Shown here piece after piece: positions 16,696 to 26,192 of a stretch of DNA of 39,893 nt. Source of the stretch: an uncultured Proteiniphilum sp. GTDB lineage: Bacteria; Bacteroidota; Bacteroidia; Bacteroidales; Dysgonomonadaceae. Within the stretch, counting starts at the first letter, position 1. Each line of letters starts with the position of its first letter. Made by a program: the position numbers and the translations under genes. Below the pieces are notes generated by a model that saw only the letters and a program-made list of their open reading frames with translations, ran no database searches and was not told the origin of the DNA. The DNA lies in assembly GCF_937873925.1 (NCBI RefSeq), contig NZ_CALNAT010000183.1, positions 1-39,893 of the forward strand, written 5' to 3'.

Positions 16696-19209
16696 TTACA
16701 GCTTCATGGGATTGGGATAATCTTTTCCCATTATTTTTTTGTATTCTATCAGGAACGAAAGGTATTTGATCTTGGCTCCTTCATGCATACCCATTTTCTG
16801 CATCGCCTTGATCATGCAGGTGAGTGCCGCCTCATTCATGGGATCGATATGGAAAACGGCTTGTGCCAGGTCAACGGTCGTCTGGTAGGCTTCTTTCTCA
16901 TAACTCTCCTCCATAGCGCGGATGATAAGCGGTTCAATCCGTTTCTCCGTTTTCTCCTTCAATGAGTCGTAAAACGGGCTGTCTTCATCTTCCAGGAATT
17001 TCCCCCGGATTACAATATCGATCAACTCTTTGTATGCTGCTTCCCCCTGGTTTGCTGAGAGGATTTGCATACATCTGGTGTAATCACAGTAGACAGTATC
17101 TTTATGAGTGATGGTGAACATTCCTTTCTCATACAGGAGTTCGATCCCATCCAGTTCCTCCAGTATCTTGCGGAGGCGGTTCAAAGTTACATTCCTTATA
17201 TTCTTAACTTCGTGGAGCGGTTTTTCCGGCCATAACAGCCTGCTCAGATGCTGTGAGGTGATCCCTTCCTTTTCCTGGCTGTACTGCAATAACAGGCAGA
17301 ATGTCTCTTTCAGTTTTTTGCTGAACAGGTAGGTGATATTGCGGTTATCGCGGTTACATACCGTAAATTCCCCGAACAGACAGATTGAATTGGCCCTGGG
17401 TAGTGTTTTCGGCTTGTTGGTGAGCTTGAAAGTACTGCCGCGGTCGAAAATAGGGGAGTCTTTTCTTCTCCTTCTTCCCTGCCGGAATAAAACAACCCCT
17501 ACACCCAGTAAGATCGTTCCCATGATCAGGTAAATAATCCATGCGTCGCTTTTCTTACCTGTCGGCGGATAGTTGGAAAGTTCTTTTTCCGTGATCGGGG
17601 GGAAAGCGAGAGAATAAATATGCAAATCAGATTTGATATCATCCTCAAATTGGTGGACGACCGCATAAAGGGTGTTCAGGTCTTTGTCATAATAAAGATT
17701 GGCATTGGTATTGATTTTATCTGAGTAGATCGGGATGGAGTCACCCAATATGGTATAGTCTCCGTCTTCCAGGGAAAATCGATAAAGTTTCAGGAACGAC
17801 TCGGTAAAGTGTTCCGGATAACACAATGTATAGAAAAAAGATTTATCATTGATGATCATTCCCCTCACTGGTACCACATTTTCCTGATACCAGGGGATTT
17901 CCCATACTTTTGTGACCACATTGGTTTGCAGATCCAGCCGGTAAAGATCATAAAAATATTCCCTGCCCAGTGACTGATCTCCCGATACGTTTCCCGTACC
18001 TCCGAAAAGATAAAGTTGCCGGCCCGATACATCAAATCCCAATGATGTAAAGTATCTGGGAGTAATGCCACCCTTGTTGTCTACGGGGAAAATACTCCAT
18101 TCCCGTATCTCGGGATTATACCTGTAAAATTGATTGCTGAAATGCATATTGCCGAATCCGCCGAATATCATGTATTGTCGTGATGATGAGTCGAACCATG
18201 AGCCATGATGATGAAGTTGGGTGGGTAACTGGTTGTAACTCTCGATCCGCCATTCGTAGGTGTGCAGATCCAGGCTTGCAACGGTTGGATCTTGATAAGT
18301 GCCGTGATGATATATCTCATAACAATATAACCGGTCATTCTCCTGGTCAATGAAATTTGTACCCAGCCGGAGGTCGACGGGACAAGGCTCACTGAATATG
18401 ACCCTTTCGGAACCCCCTGTCCTTAAATTGAGTATCAGGATTGAATCATGGTTAAAGTAATAGAGTTCTTTTCGTCCCTCATGGTAGTTAGTGCCGGAAA
18501 CAGTGGCAGAACTGAATTGGGCTTCCGGTTTCCAGTGATATGAATCATTGATCAGCCAATCGGGATTGACTGCACTCCCTATCTTCTTCCCCCGGATATC
18601 ATGTACCATATCTCCCTGGTATTCATTCAGCATAAATCTGTATTTTTTGCTGTTACCGACAGAAAGATCCTTGATGGCAAAGGCGGGGACGTCTATGATA
18701 TGGTCACTTCTTCCAAAAACGATTACAGGTGTTGATTTATCGAGTAGAGAGATGTTTCCAGTCTTTGTAGTTTTGTCTGCGATCGTCAGTGTGATTGCGT
18801 CTCCGGCAAGATCAAAATCGATCGTAGTTGTAAGCCATTGGAGTGGAGGGTAGGCCGACTTATCCAGTGTGATGCGGATCAGATTACTTTTACCTTCTTC
18901 ATTCAGCAGAAAAAGATGATCGTTTCCGTAGCCATCATAAAACAGATTGAATATACGTTTCTCATTCTCGGTTTTAATCCTTACAATATTACCTATTCCT
19001 GACGTTAAATAGAGGTACAGGTCAAACCTCAGTTTGTAATGTGATGAGAATGTGACCGGGTGTTCACTGAAAACATTATACGACGTCCTTTTGTCTATCG
19101 GATAACCGTTGCCGAAAAACCGAAGCCCTTCAGCAAAGATCCCCTGAAAGTTCAATGAGTAAAATATAAAAAATAATATAATAATATTTTTTTTATTGAT
19201 TATATCCAT
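16696..19209 (-). CDS. Transmembrane one-component regulator: Kelch-like sensor, one helix, OmpR/SARP-like DNA-binding domain
   Basis: The 837-residue protein starts with a signal peptide (hydrophobic 8-25, then FAEG). Residues 45-190 look like a lectin/LamG-type beta sandwich. Residues 240-510 contain Kelch-like repeats, with RQYMIFGGFGN and RQLYLFGGTGN as the clearest blades. A single helix at 556-575 is followed by the stop-transfer stretch RQGRRRRKD. The cytoplasmic part begins with LFGEFTVCNRDNRNITYLF and a winged-helix pattern including RLLWPEKP and NVTLNRLRKIL, then a helical tail resembling the bacterial transcriptional-activation domain of SARP regulators. It therefore probably senses a ligand outside the inner membrane and binds DNA directly. 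It is divergent from the SusCD operon, the expected place for its regulator. It replaces the usual hybrid two-component or anti-sigma system. Confidence 0.8.
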   Translation of the reverse strand: MDIINKKNIIILFFIFYSLNFQGIFAEGLRFFGNGYPIDKRTSYNVFSEHPVTFSSHYKLRFDLYLYLTSGIGNIVRIKTENEKRIFNLFYDGYGNDHLFLLNEEGKSNLIRITLDKSAYPPLQWLTTTIDFDLAGDAITLTIADKTTKTGNISLLDKSTPVIVFGRSDHIIDVPAFAIKDLSVGNSKKYRFMLNEYQGDMVHDIRGKKIGSAVNPDWLINDSYHWKPEAQFSSATVSGTNYHEGRKELYYFNHDSILILNLRTGGSERVIFSEPCPVDLRLGTNFIDQENDRLYCYEIYHHGTYQDPTVASLDLHTYEWRIESYNQLPTQLHHHGSWFDSSSRQYMIFGGFGNMHFSNQFYRYNPEIREWSIFPVDNKGGITPRYFTSLGFDVSGRQLYLFGGTGNVSGDQSLGREYFYDLYRLDLQTNVVTKVWEIPWYQENVVPVRGMIINDKSFFYTLCYPEHFTESFLKLYRFSLEDGDYTILGDSIPIYSDKINTNANLYYDKDLNTLYAVVHQFEDDIKSDLHIYSLAFPPITEKELSNYPPTGKKSDAWIIYLIMGTILLGVGVVLFRQGRRRRKDSPIFDRGSTFKLTNKPKTLPRANSICLFGEFTVCNRDNRNITYLFSKKLKETFCLLLQYSQEKEGITSQHLSRLLWPEKPLHEVKNIRNVTLNRLRKILEELDGIELLYEKGMFTITHKDTVYCDYTRCMQILSANQGEAAYKELIDIVIRGKFLEDEDSPFYDSLKEKTEKRIEPLIIRAMEESYEKEAYQTTVDLAQAVFHIDPMNEAALTCMIKAMQKMGMHEGAKIKYLSFLIEYKKIMGKDYPNPMKL

Positions 19210-19281
19210 GGATGAATTGCCTTTCCTAAATCATACAAAAATTTCAATGTTTAAAAATATTGTCTCATAATACTCCTATCA

Positions 19282-19313
19282 CAAAGATAATATAAGCACT
19301 CGCATAATACAAA
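19282..19313 (-). promoter_or_regulatory. Promoter of the membrane regulator gene
   Basis: On the minus strand TTTG (complement of 19310-19313) is followed after 20 bases by TATCTTTG (complement of 19282-19289). This is a full match to the Bacteroidota consensus. The start would fall near 19275, giving a leader of about 65 bases before the ATG at 19209. Confidence 0.7.
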
Positions 19314-19407
19314 CGGATTGTTTTTATCCGGATGAAAAATGGGGGAGGAATAGTTAATAATTTGACGGATTACTGTTTATTTCATGAATGTAATCCCTAT
19401 TTAACCC

Positions 19408-19436
19408 ATTGATTAACCTTCTACCTTCTATATTTG
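19408..19436 (+). promoter_or_regulatory. Candidate promoter of the SusCD operon
   Basis: TATATTTG at 19429-19436 matches the -7 element exactly. The upstream element is poor (ATTG at 19408-19411, spacing 17), as expected for a promoter needing an activator. The leader to the ATG at 19724 would be about 280 bases, AT-rich and without a reading frame. The whole 19210-19723 gap therefore holds two divergent promoters and presumably the regulator's binding sites; I could not identify a clear operator repeat. Confidence 0.4.
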
Positions 19437-19723
19437 AAAAAATGACGAGGTCGAAGGGTTTTAAATATGTGAAAAATATCATGATGTTTTTATACGTATG
19501 TGAAAAATAAAAAAATTGTAAATAATTCGAATTTCGATAAAAGAAGATCCTTAGGATTGGATAGCTTAACGATTGATAAATGTGGAAGCTGTATAATTAA
19601 AAAAAGAAATTAATTAAAATTACCGCTTAACTTTTATCTCAAGTGAGGTTGCAAATCCTGGGTTTTCCATACTCTTATAAAAGTTTTTATTTATTGTTAA
19701 TATTTTAGAATAAAATTGTGAAA

Positions 19724-21460
19724 ATGAGAATAAATGTAAATAATGAAAAATTAACGTTGGTTTCCCTAAATTTCAAATACATCTACTATCTATTGGTAGT
19801 AGTATGTCTTAGTGTACACTTCAACTGCAACAGCCAACCCAATGAGGTGGGGATGCCAGAAGATTCATTTTTAGATTCTCCACGGATTATCAACATAGTC
19901 AATTTTATTCGGCAGACCGATTACCGGATCGAGAACTCTGACAATTTATTGTTTGAAGCTGTGGAAAATCAGATTAAACTGGTAAATGAATACAATTTCC
20001 CGGCGACATTCCTCTTTCAGTATGATGCATTGATCAATCCTGCATACCAGCAACTGATGAAAACTCAATTGAGTCCCGATTGCGAAATCGGGGCATGGTG
20101 GGAGATTACACAACCCCATGTAGAAGCTGCGGGAATTAAGTGGCGCGGAGAACACTCCTGGGTGTCTCATGCAAATATTGCTTTTACAACAGGCTATACC
20201 CCAGAGGAGAGGGAAAAGCTGGTTGACGTCTATATGTCCAAATTTAAAGAGATTTACGGGGAGTATCCCAGATCGGTCGGGTCATGGTTTATTGATGCCC
20301 ATACACTGTCATACATGGTTGGAAAATATAAAATTGTGTCCTCTTCCAATTGCAAAGACCAGGTAGGGACTGATGGATATACGTTATGGGGCGGCTATTG
20401 GAATCAGGCCTATTATCCCAGCCGATACAACGCATACATGCCTGCACAAACAAAAGAGAACCAAATACCTGTTCCTGTATTCCGAATGCTGGGAAGTGAT
20501 CCGATTTATCAATATGAAACAGGAGTAGGGACAAATGGTCAGGGCGTGATCTCGCTTGAACCGGTTTATAGAGAGTCCGGGAAAAACAGGGAATGGGTAA
20601 AATACTTCCTCGAATCGATCGTCAACCAACCGAGCCTCGCTTTTAATTATGCACAGGCAGGTCAGGAAAATTCATTCACGTGGAGTGGTATGGAGGAGGG
20701 ATTAAAAATGCAGTTCCCTCTATTCGCCTCTTTACGTGAAGAGGGGAAAATCCGCATTGAAACGCTTGAGAACACGGGTAAATGGTTTAAAGACCGCTTC
20801 ACCATGACTCCTGCAACAGCAATTACCACTTTAACAGATATCAGAAATGAAGGAAACAAAACGGTCTGGTTCAACAGCCGTTTTTATCGTGCGAGCCTGC
20901 TATGGGAGAAAGATGGCTTCTGCTTCAGGGATATCCATATGTTTGATGAAAATCTTAAATCGGACTATCTGACTGCGCCAGGTACAGGCAATCAATTTTT
21001 CTATTATACGCTGCCTGTAATTGATCGTTTTTACTGGAGTACTCCCGAAGAAAAAACAGGACTTCAAATTATGCAACTTGAGGATGATGGTACCGTGAAA
21101 GAAGTCGTACTTAAAGATCCCATTGTAACAGAACCTTCAATAGATGTGCTTTGCGTATCAACATCGGACAGCGAGGGTAATCGATTTGAAATTGTATTTT
21201 ATGAAAATAAAATCGATATATCATACAAAGGAGACAAAAAAGACTTCAAATGGATGATGGTGTTAAAGGTCCCGGAAAGCAGAAAAGATCGACTCCCATT
21301 TGAATCGTTTGAAGGCACTGTACTGAGAGCCAAGTTCAAAGGATTTCCCTATAAGATCACCTGTGAAGGGGGATTCATTCAAAAGGGGGATAAGACTGAA
21401 TACGATCTCAAAATAGTACCGAACAAACACAAGCTGGTAATCAACTGCGCAAACAGATAA
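19724..21460 (+). CDS. Lipoprotein with a NodB/glycosidase-like barrel, unassigned family
   Basis: I do not recognise a named family with certainty. The protein is a predicted lipoprotein: a hydrophobic stretch ends in VHFNC, with Cys35 as lipidation site. The first 300 residues read like a distorted beta/alpha barrel of the NodB/GH57/GH38 superfamily: YNFPATFLFQYDALI (90-104) resembles the ATFF strand of polysaccharide deacetylases, followed by EIGAWWEIT (121-129) and SWFIDAHTL (187-195), with acidic and histidine residues at strand ends. The last 180 residues are beta-rich, with no motif I recognise. I chose the ATG at 19724 over the GTG six bases earlier. As first gene of the SusCD operon it probably acts on the same glycan, either as hydrolase or deacetylase or as a binding protein. 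It lies 118 bases before the next gene. Confidence 0.6.
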   Translation: MRINVNNEKLTLVSLNFKYIYYLLVVVCLSVHFNCNSQPNEVGMPEDSFLDSPRIINIVNFIRQTDYRIENSDNLLFEAVENQIKLVNEYNFPATFLFQYDALINPAYQQLMKTQLSPDCEIGAWWEITQPHVEAAGIKWRGEHSWVSHANIAFTTGYTPEEREKLVDVYMSKFKEIYGEYPRSVGSWFIDAHTLSYMVGKYKIVSSSNCKDQVGTDGYTLWGGYWNQAYYPSRYNAYMPAQTKENQIPVPVFRMLGSDPIYQYETGVGTNGQGVISLEPVYRESGKNREWVKYFLESIVNQPSLAFNYAQAGQENSFTWSGMEEGLKMQFPLFASLREEGKIRIETLENTGKWFKDRFTMTPATAITTLTDIRNEGNKTVWFNSRFYRASLLWEKDGFCFRDIHMFDENLKSDYLTAPGTGNQFFYYTLPVIDRFYWSTPEEKTGLQIMQLEDDGTVKEVVLKDPIVTEPSIDVLCVSTSDSEGNRFEIVFYENKIDISYKGDKKDFKWMMVLKVPESRKDRLPFESFEGTVLRAKFKGFPYKITCEGGFIQKGDKTEYDLKIVPNKHKLVINCANR

Positions 21461-21490
21461 TAGAAAGAATAATGATTGATTTTTCTATTA
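21458..21490 (+). other. AT-rich inverted repeat between the first two PUL genes
   Basis: TAATAGAAA (21458-21466) and TTTCTATTA (21482-21490) form a nine-pair stem with a 15-base loop, starting at the stop codon of the barrel lipoprotein. It may be a weak terminator or a processing hairpin that separates expression of the first gene from the SusCD core. There is no clear U-run. Confidence 0.3.
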
Positions 21491-21578
21491 TTATCGTGAA
21501 TTTCTCCGTATTCACATGATGACACTTATTCGTATTAAACAAATATTAATCAATTACTAATTACAAAAACATGCAAGG

Positions 21579-23060
21579 ATGAAAAGATTCAGGATTCTTT
21601 TTTTATGCATCCCCTTTTTCGTAGGGCTTTGGATTTCGTGCAATGAAAATGAAGATCAGACGAAATTTCAGGCATTTGATCCGTCAAAACCCATAGAAAT
21701 AGGAGGATTTTATCCCGACTCGGGAGGTATTGCTACTCCCTTTATTATTGAAGGAAGCAATTTCGGTAGTGATACGACAGATTTGAAGGTTTTCTTTGAA
21801 GATACGCTTGGAGTAAAGCACCCGGCGGGAATAGTGGGATCAAACGGAAATAAAATTTATACGATGGTACCCAAACTCACCTACCTGAGGAACATGAAAA
21901 TCATCGTAGAACGGATACTCGCCAATGGAGAGAAGGTGTCGGGGGTGGCAGCTGACATATTTCAGTATAAGACACAAACTACCGTGAGCACTGTGGTGGG
22001 GAGACCCGAACCGGACAATAATTCAGCCCGGACGATAGGAGGCGATTTTACTTCTGCCACACTTTCCGTCCCTTTCACAATTGTATTGGACGATGAGGAC
22101 AATATTTTTATCGCAGAGCGATTTACCAATAGTCCGAACGGATTCCAAAGTCAAAGGGCAAAGGACGACAAGGGTAATGATGTGAGCAGCAATCTTGTCA
22201 TGGCGGATACGAAAAGTCAGGAATTGACGGTTGTCCTGTATAATGCCAATCTTACCAATGCGCCTACCTTCTCAGCAGAAGCAGGGAATGAATCCGTATA
22301 TATGCCGGTAGATGATGGTTTGTATTATTATCAACTACCTAAAAGCCTGAGTTATACCCCCAGGCGGCGCTCTTTGATCACCACGCCCGAAACAAAGGAT
22401 ATCATTGAAGGGAACTGGAAGTATTCATTTGTCGCCAACAAGGTAGATAACATGGTATATTCGGTGATGTGGAAAGGGCAACTGGTTCGCTTTAACCCTT
22501 CAACGAGGAATGTTGAAGTGCTGCTTGACAACGTGTTGCCCAATATACCCAATTATAAAGGCCAGTCGGGTTGCAATACCTTTTGCATCTTTTCACCCAC
22601 AAACCCCAATATGTTGTATTTCTGTATGGAAGATTACAATATTATCGGACGGGTAGATGTCTCCCAATTGGCCGATAAGGATAAGGCGACCTATAAAGGT
22701 GAATATTATGCCGGAAAAGCAATTCTGGAAGGCCCCCAGAATGGATCCGGATGGGAAGATGGACTACTCGAGAATGCACGCTTCTTTGGTCCCAAACAAA
22801 TATGCTTTACGGAAGACGGGAAATTGTATATTGCCGACACCGGGAACCATTGCATCCGTGTAATTGATACGACGGTACCGAAAGACAAGGCCACGGTCAA
22901 TACGGCTATCGGATTACCGCAAAGCGCGGGATACAAGGACGGGGGGCCTGAGTTGGCGAAATTCGATAATCCTTGCGGTGTAGCAGTGAACAGCGACGGA
23001 TCCATCGTGTATGTGGCTGATACCCGTAACAAAGTGATCCGCAAACTATCCATTGAATAA
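21579..23060 (+). CDS. IPT/TIG and NHL-repeat surface lipoprotein
   Basis: This is a predicted lipoprotein (signal ending in WISC followed by NENED). Residues 38-125 form an IPT/TIG fold starting IEIGGFYPDSGG. The rest has NHL-type propeller blades, clearest at the end: GPKQICFTEDGKLYIADTGN and NPCGVAVNSDGSIVYVADT. Proteins of this design occur next to SusC/SusD in many Bacteroidota glycan loci and are thought to bind glycan or support the outer-membrane complex; no enzyme motif is seen. It lies 18 bases upstream of SusC, clearly in the same transcript. The acidic residues just after the cysteine are consistent with export to the cell surface. Confidence 0.85.
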   Translation: MKRFRILFLCIPFFVGLWISCNENEDQTKFQAFDPSKPIEIGGFYPDSGGIATPFIIEGSNFGSDTTDLKVFFEDTLGVKHPAGIVGSNGNKIYTMVPKLTYLRNMKIIVERILANGEKVSGVAADIFQYKTQTTVSTVVGRPEPDNNSARTIGGDFTSATLSVPFTIVLDDEDNIFIAERFTNSPNGFQSQRAKDDKGNDVSSNLVMADTKSQELTVVLYNANLTNAPTFSAEAGNESVYMPVDDGLYYYQLPKSLSYTPRRRSLITTPETKDIIEGNWKYSFVANKVDNMVYSVMWKGQLVRFNPSTRNVEVLLDNVLPNIPNYKGQSGCNTFCIFSPTNPNMLYFCMEDYNIIGRVDVSQLADKDKATYKGEYYAGKAILEGPQNGSGWEDGLLENARFFGPKQICFTEDGKLYIADTGNHCIRVIDTTVPKDKATVNTAIGLPQSAGYKDGGPELAKFDNPCGVAVNSDGSIVYVADTRNKVIRKLSIE

Positions 23061-23078
23061 TTGTAAGACAGCATAGAC

Positions 23079-26000
23079 ATGAAAAAAATAACACTTTTCA
23101 CTTTACTCCTGATCTGTTCATGTATGATACGTGCCTACAGTCAGGAAAATGTAAATAGGAACCTGGAAATCGCCGGCGTGGTTTTAGATGCCACCAACGA
23201 GCCGTTACCCGGCGTTTCCATCTATATTAAAAATGTACCTGCCGTGGGAACTACTACCGATGAGGATGGGAAGTTCAGCCTGAAAACGGGTTACAGGGAA
23301 ACCGTGGTCTTTCAGATGATCGGGATGACTTCTGTTGAATATTTTGTGGAAGAGAGTAATAAGAAAATAGAGATCATCCTTGAAGATGACACACAACAAT
23401 TGGAAGAAGTAGTGGTTACCGGATTAACATCACAAAAGAAGGTGTCAGTCGTGGGAGCTATTACCAGTGTAGATGTGGATGAGTTAAAAACGCCCGCCGT
23501 CTCCCTGAATAACATGCTGGGAGGCCGCGTCGCGGGTGTAATGACAAGCATGACATCCGGTGAACCCGGAAAAAATATCTCCAATTTCTGGATCAGGGGT
23601 ATTGGTACCTTTGGCGCCAATTCAGGCGCATTGGTATTGATCGACGGGCTGGAAGGACGACTTGAAGATGTGGATCCCGATGATGTCCAGTCATTCCAAA
23701 TCCTTAAGGATGCCGCGGCAACCGCGGTCTATGGGGTACGTGGCGCAAACGGGGTGGTCATAGTCACCACGAAAAGGGGTGAACCCGGAAGGCTACAGAT
23801 AACAGGCCGGGCCACGCTACAGATAAATCAATTAAAAAGGTTGCCGGAATATCTGGGTGCATACGACTATGCTAAATTGGCCAATGAGGCGAGAGCCATG
23901 TCAGGTGACCCGGATCTGTACACACGACTCGAACTGGATGTCATTCAATCCGGCCTCGACCCTGAGCTATATCCTGATGTGAACTGGATTGACGAGATCA
24001 TGAAAAAAACCTCCATGCAACAGCGCTATTATGTAAGTGCAAAGGGAGGTGGTGACCTGGCCAACTATTTTGTATCTGTAGGGGCTCAACAGGAATATGC
24101 GGCATACAAACAAGAAGAATCTAAATTTAAAAAACCGGTAGCCTATAACAAGCTTACCTATCGGGCCAATATCGATATGAACCTCACGCCAATGACAAAA
24201 CTCTATTTTGGCGTGGATGGAAATATCACCGATCATACACTGCCGGGGGCTGAAGATACCAATTCACTCTGGGGTGCCGTCCGTCAGCTCACACCGGTCA
24301 TGTTCCCGATAAAATATGCTGATGGCACATTACCGACCTATGGTACTTACGACCTCTCCTCCCCTTATACATCCCTTAATTATACGGGATATACGCGTAA
24401 CAGCGATTCACGCAACATGATCACGCTCAATCTCACACAGCAGGTGGGAGGATTCCTTGAAGGACTTAGCCTGTCGGCGCAGGTGATGGCCGATTACGAG
24501 ACCTATTTTTCGGAACACCGCCGCATATGGCCTAATATGTACCGGGCTACGGGACGTGACGCGAAAGGTGTACTTATCAAATCATTGCGGATTACGGAAT
24601 CGCAACTCAGCTACGGTAGTAGCAACGATATGTGGAGAAAATATTACGGGGAAGCCAAAGCAAACTGGAACCGTTCTTTCGGCAGGCACGACCTGGGAGC
24701 GCTTCTATATTATTACATGGAAGACGCGCAGGACACACGTTGGAGAAACAGCTCCGACAACCTGGGCATCAACTCCATCCCCGCCCGCCGTCAAAATGTA
24801 TCCGGTCGTCTTTCCTACGGATATAACAACACCTATTTTGTCGATGGAAATTTTGGTTATACCGGATCTTCCCAGTTTGCCAGAGGGCAGCGTTATGGAT
24901 TCTTTCCCTCCATAGCGCTCGGATGGGTGCCCACTTCCTATAAATGGGTGCAGGACAATTTACCGGTATTATCATTCCTGAAGTTCCGGGGTTCGTATGG
25001 TTTGGCCGGTAACGACCAGATATCCGGGGCAGCCCGTTTCCCTTACCTTACATTTATTGATAACCGGGCCGGAAGCTACTGGGGATACCGGGGCTTTGGT
25101 ATTACAGAAATACAGATAGGCGCGGATAATTTGCGGTGGGAGGTTTCTAAAAAAGCCAATATCGGCCTGGAAGCGAACTTCTTCAACGACAACCTCCGGT
25201 TTGTGGTGGATGTGTTCCGCGACCAGCGGGATAACATATTTATGCCGAGGGTCACATTGCCCGATTTTCTGGGACTGGTCACTATCCCTCAGTCAAATGT
25301 GGGAAGCATGCACAGTTTCGGCTCCGACGGGAATGTCTCCTATTTCCATGCACTCAATAAAGATATTGATTTTACCGTGCGGGCCAATTATACATTTTCC
25401 CAGAATATCATCGACTATTTCGAGGAAAATAAACTTCCCTACGATTATATGAGTGTTTCCGGAAAACCTTACGGCATCATCCGCGGATATATCTCAGAGG
25501 GACTGTTCCATGACAGGGAAGAGATTGAAACCAGTCCCGACCAGAGCGGCTTCGGCCAGGTACGTCCGGGGGATATTAAATACCGTGATGTGAACGGCGA
25601 TGGCATTATCAACGATGATGATAAAGTACCGCTCTCATACGGCAACCAGGTACCCCGCCTTATGTACGGTGTAGGGGGGGATATCCGTTGGAAGAAACTG
25701 ACCTTTGCGGTGTTATTTAAAGGTGCCGCAAAAGTGGAATATTACCGCGCAGGCCTGGGAAATGATGCCGGATGGATCCCGTTCTATAACGGAGAATTGG
25801 GCAATGTGATCAAACTGGCCAATAACCCGGCCAACAGATGGACCCCCGCCTGGTATTCGGGCACTACCGAAACGGAGAATCCCAATGCCGAGTTCCCGCG
25901 CCTCTCGTATGGCAGCAACTCTAATAATTCCCAACTCTCAACTTTCTGGAAGCGGGATGGATCCTATATCCGTCTCCAGGAGGTGAGTTTGCGCTATAAA

Positions 26001-26180
26001 GTCAATAATCATCTATGGATAAAGAGCCTGGGGCTGAACTCCGTAGACTTGGAGTTTGTGGCGAATAACCTGTTCACGATCGATAAGGTAAAATATTTCG
26101 ATCCCGAACAAGCTACTTATAACGGAGGGGCATATCCTATTCCCACATCCTATACGTTTCAAATCTACCTGAACTTTTAA
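23079..26180 (+). CDS. SusC/RagA-type TonB-dependent outer-membrane transporter
   Basis: This protein imports oligosaccharides across the outer membrane together with the SusD-like lipoprotein encoded 12 bases downstream. Domains in order: signal peptide (to about residue 21, ending AYSQ), a carboxypeptidase-regulatory-like domain at 29-110 (IAGVVLDATNEPLPGVSIYI), a TonB-box-like stretch near EEVVVTG, the plug domain with LNNMLGGRVAGV and VYGVRGANGVVIVTT, and a long beta-barrel ending in the aromatic residue of YTFQIYLNF. At 1033 residues it has the usual length for SusC proteins without an N-terminal STN domain. The lack of STN suggests that it does not itself signal to an anti-sigma factor, in keeping with the separate membrane regulator encoded upstream. 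Confidence 0.96.
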   Translation: MKKITLFTLLLICSCMIRAYSQENVNRNLEIAGVVLDATNEPLPGVSIYIKNVPAVGTTTDEDGKFSLKTGYRETVVFQMIGMTSVEYFVEESNKKIEIILEDDTQQLEEVVVTGLTSQKKVSVVGAITSVDVDELKTPAVSLNNMLGGRVAGVMTSMTSGEPGKNISNFWIRGIGTFGANSGALVLIDGLEGRLEDVDPDDVQSFQILKDAAATAVYGVRGANGVVIVTTKRGEPGRLQITGRATLQINQLKRLPEYLGAYDYAKLANEARAMSGDPDLYTRLELDVIQSGLDPELYPDVNWIDEIMKKTSMQQRYYVSAKGGGDLANYFVSVGAQQEYAAYKQEESKFKKPVAYNKLTYRANIDMNLTPMTKLYFGVDGNITDHTLPGAEDTNSLWGAVRQLTPVMFPIKYADGTLPTYGTYDLSSPYTSLNYTGYTRNSDSRNMITLNLTQQVGGFLEGLSLSAQVMADYETYFSEHRRIWPNMYRATGRDAKGVLIKSLRITESQLSYGSSNDMWRKYYGEAKANWNRSFGRHDLGALLYYYMEDAQDTRWRNSSDNLGINSIPARRQNVSGRLSYGYNNTYFVDGNFGYTGSSQFARGQRYGFFPSIALGWVPTSYKWVQDNLPVLSFLKFRGSYGLAGNDQISGAARFPYLTFIDNRAGSYWGYRGFGITEIQIGADNLRWEVSKKANIGLEANFFNDNLRFVVDVFRDQRDNIFMPRVTLPDFLGLVTIPQSNVGSMHSFGSDGNVSYFHALNKDIDFTVRANYTFSQNIIDYFEENKLPYDYMSVSGKPYGIIRGYISEGLFHDREEIETSPDQSGFGQVRPGDIKYRDVNGDGIINDDDKVPLSYGNQVPRLMYGVGGDIRWKKLTFAVLFKGAAKVEYYRAGLGNDAGWIPFYNGELGNVIKLANNPANRWTPAWYSGTTETENPNAEFPRLSYGSNSNNSQLSTFWKRDGSYIRLQEVSLRYKVNNHLWIKSLGLNSVDLEFVANNLFTIDKVKYFDPEQATYNGGAYPIPTSYTFQIYLNF

Positions 26181-26192
26181 TGATTACTATAT

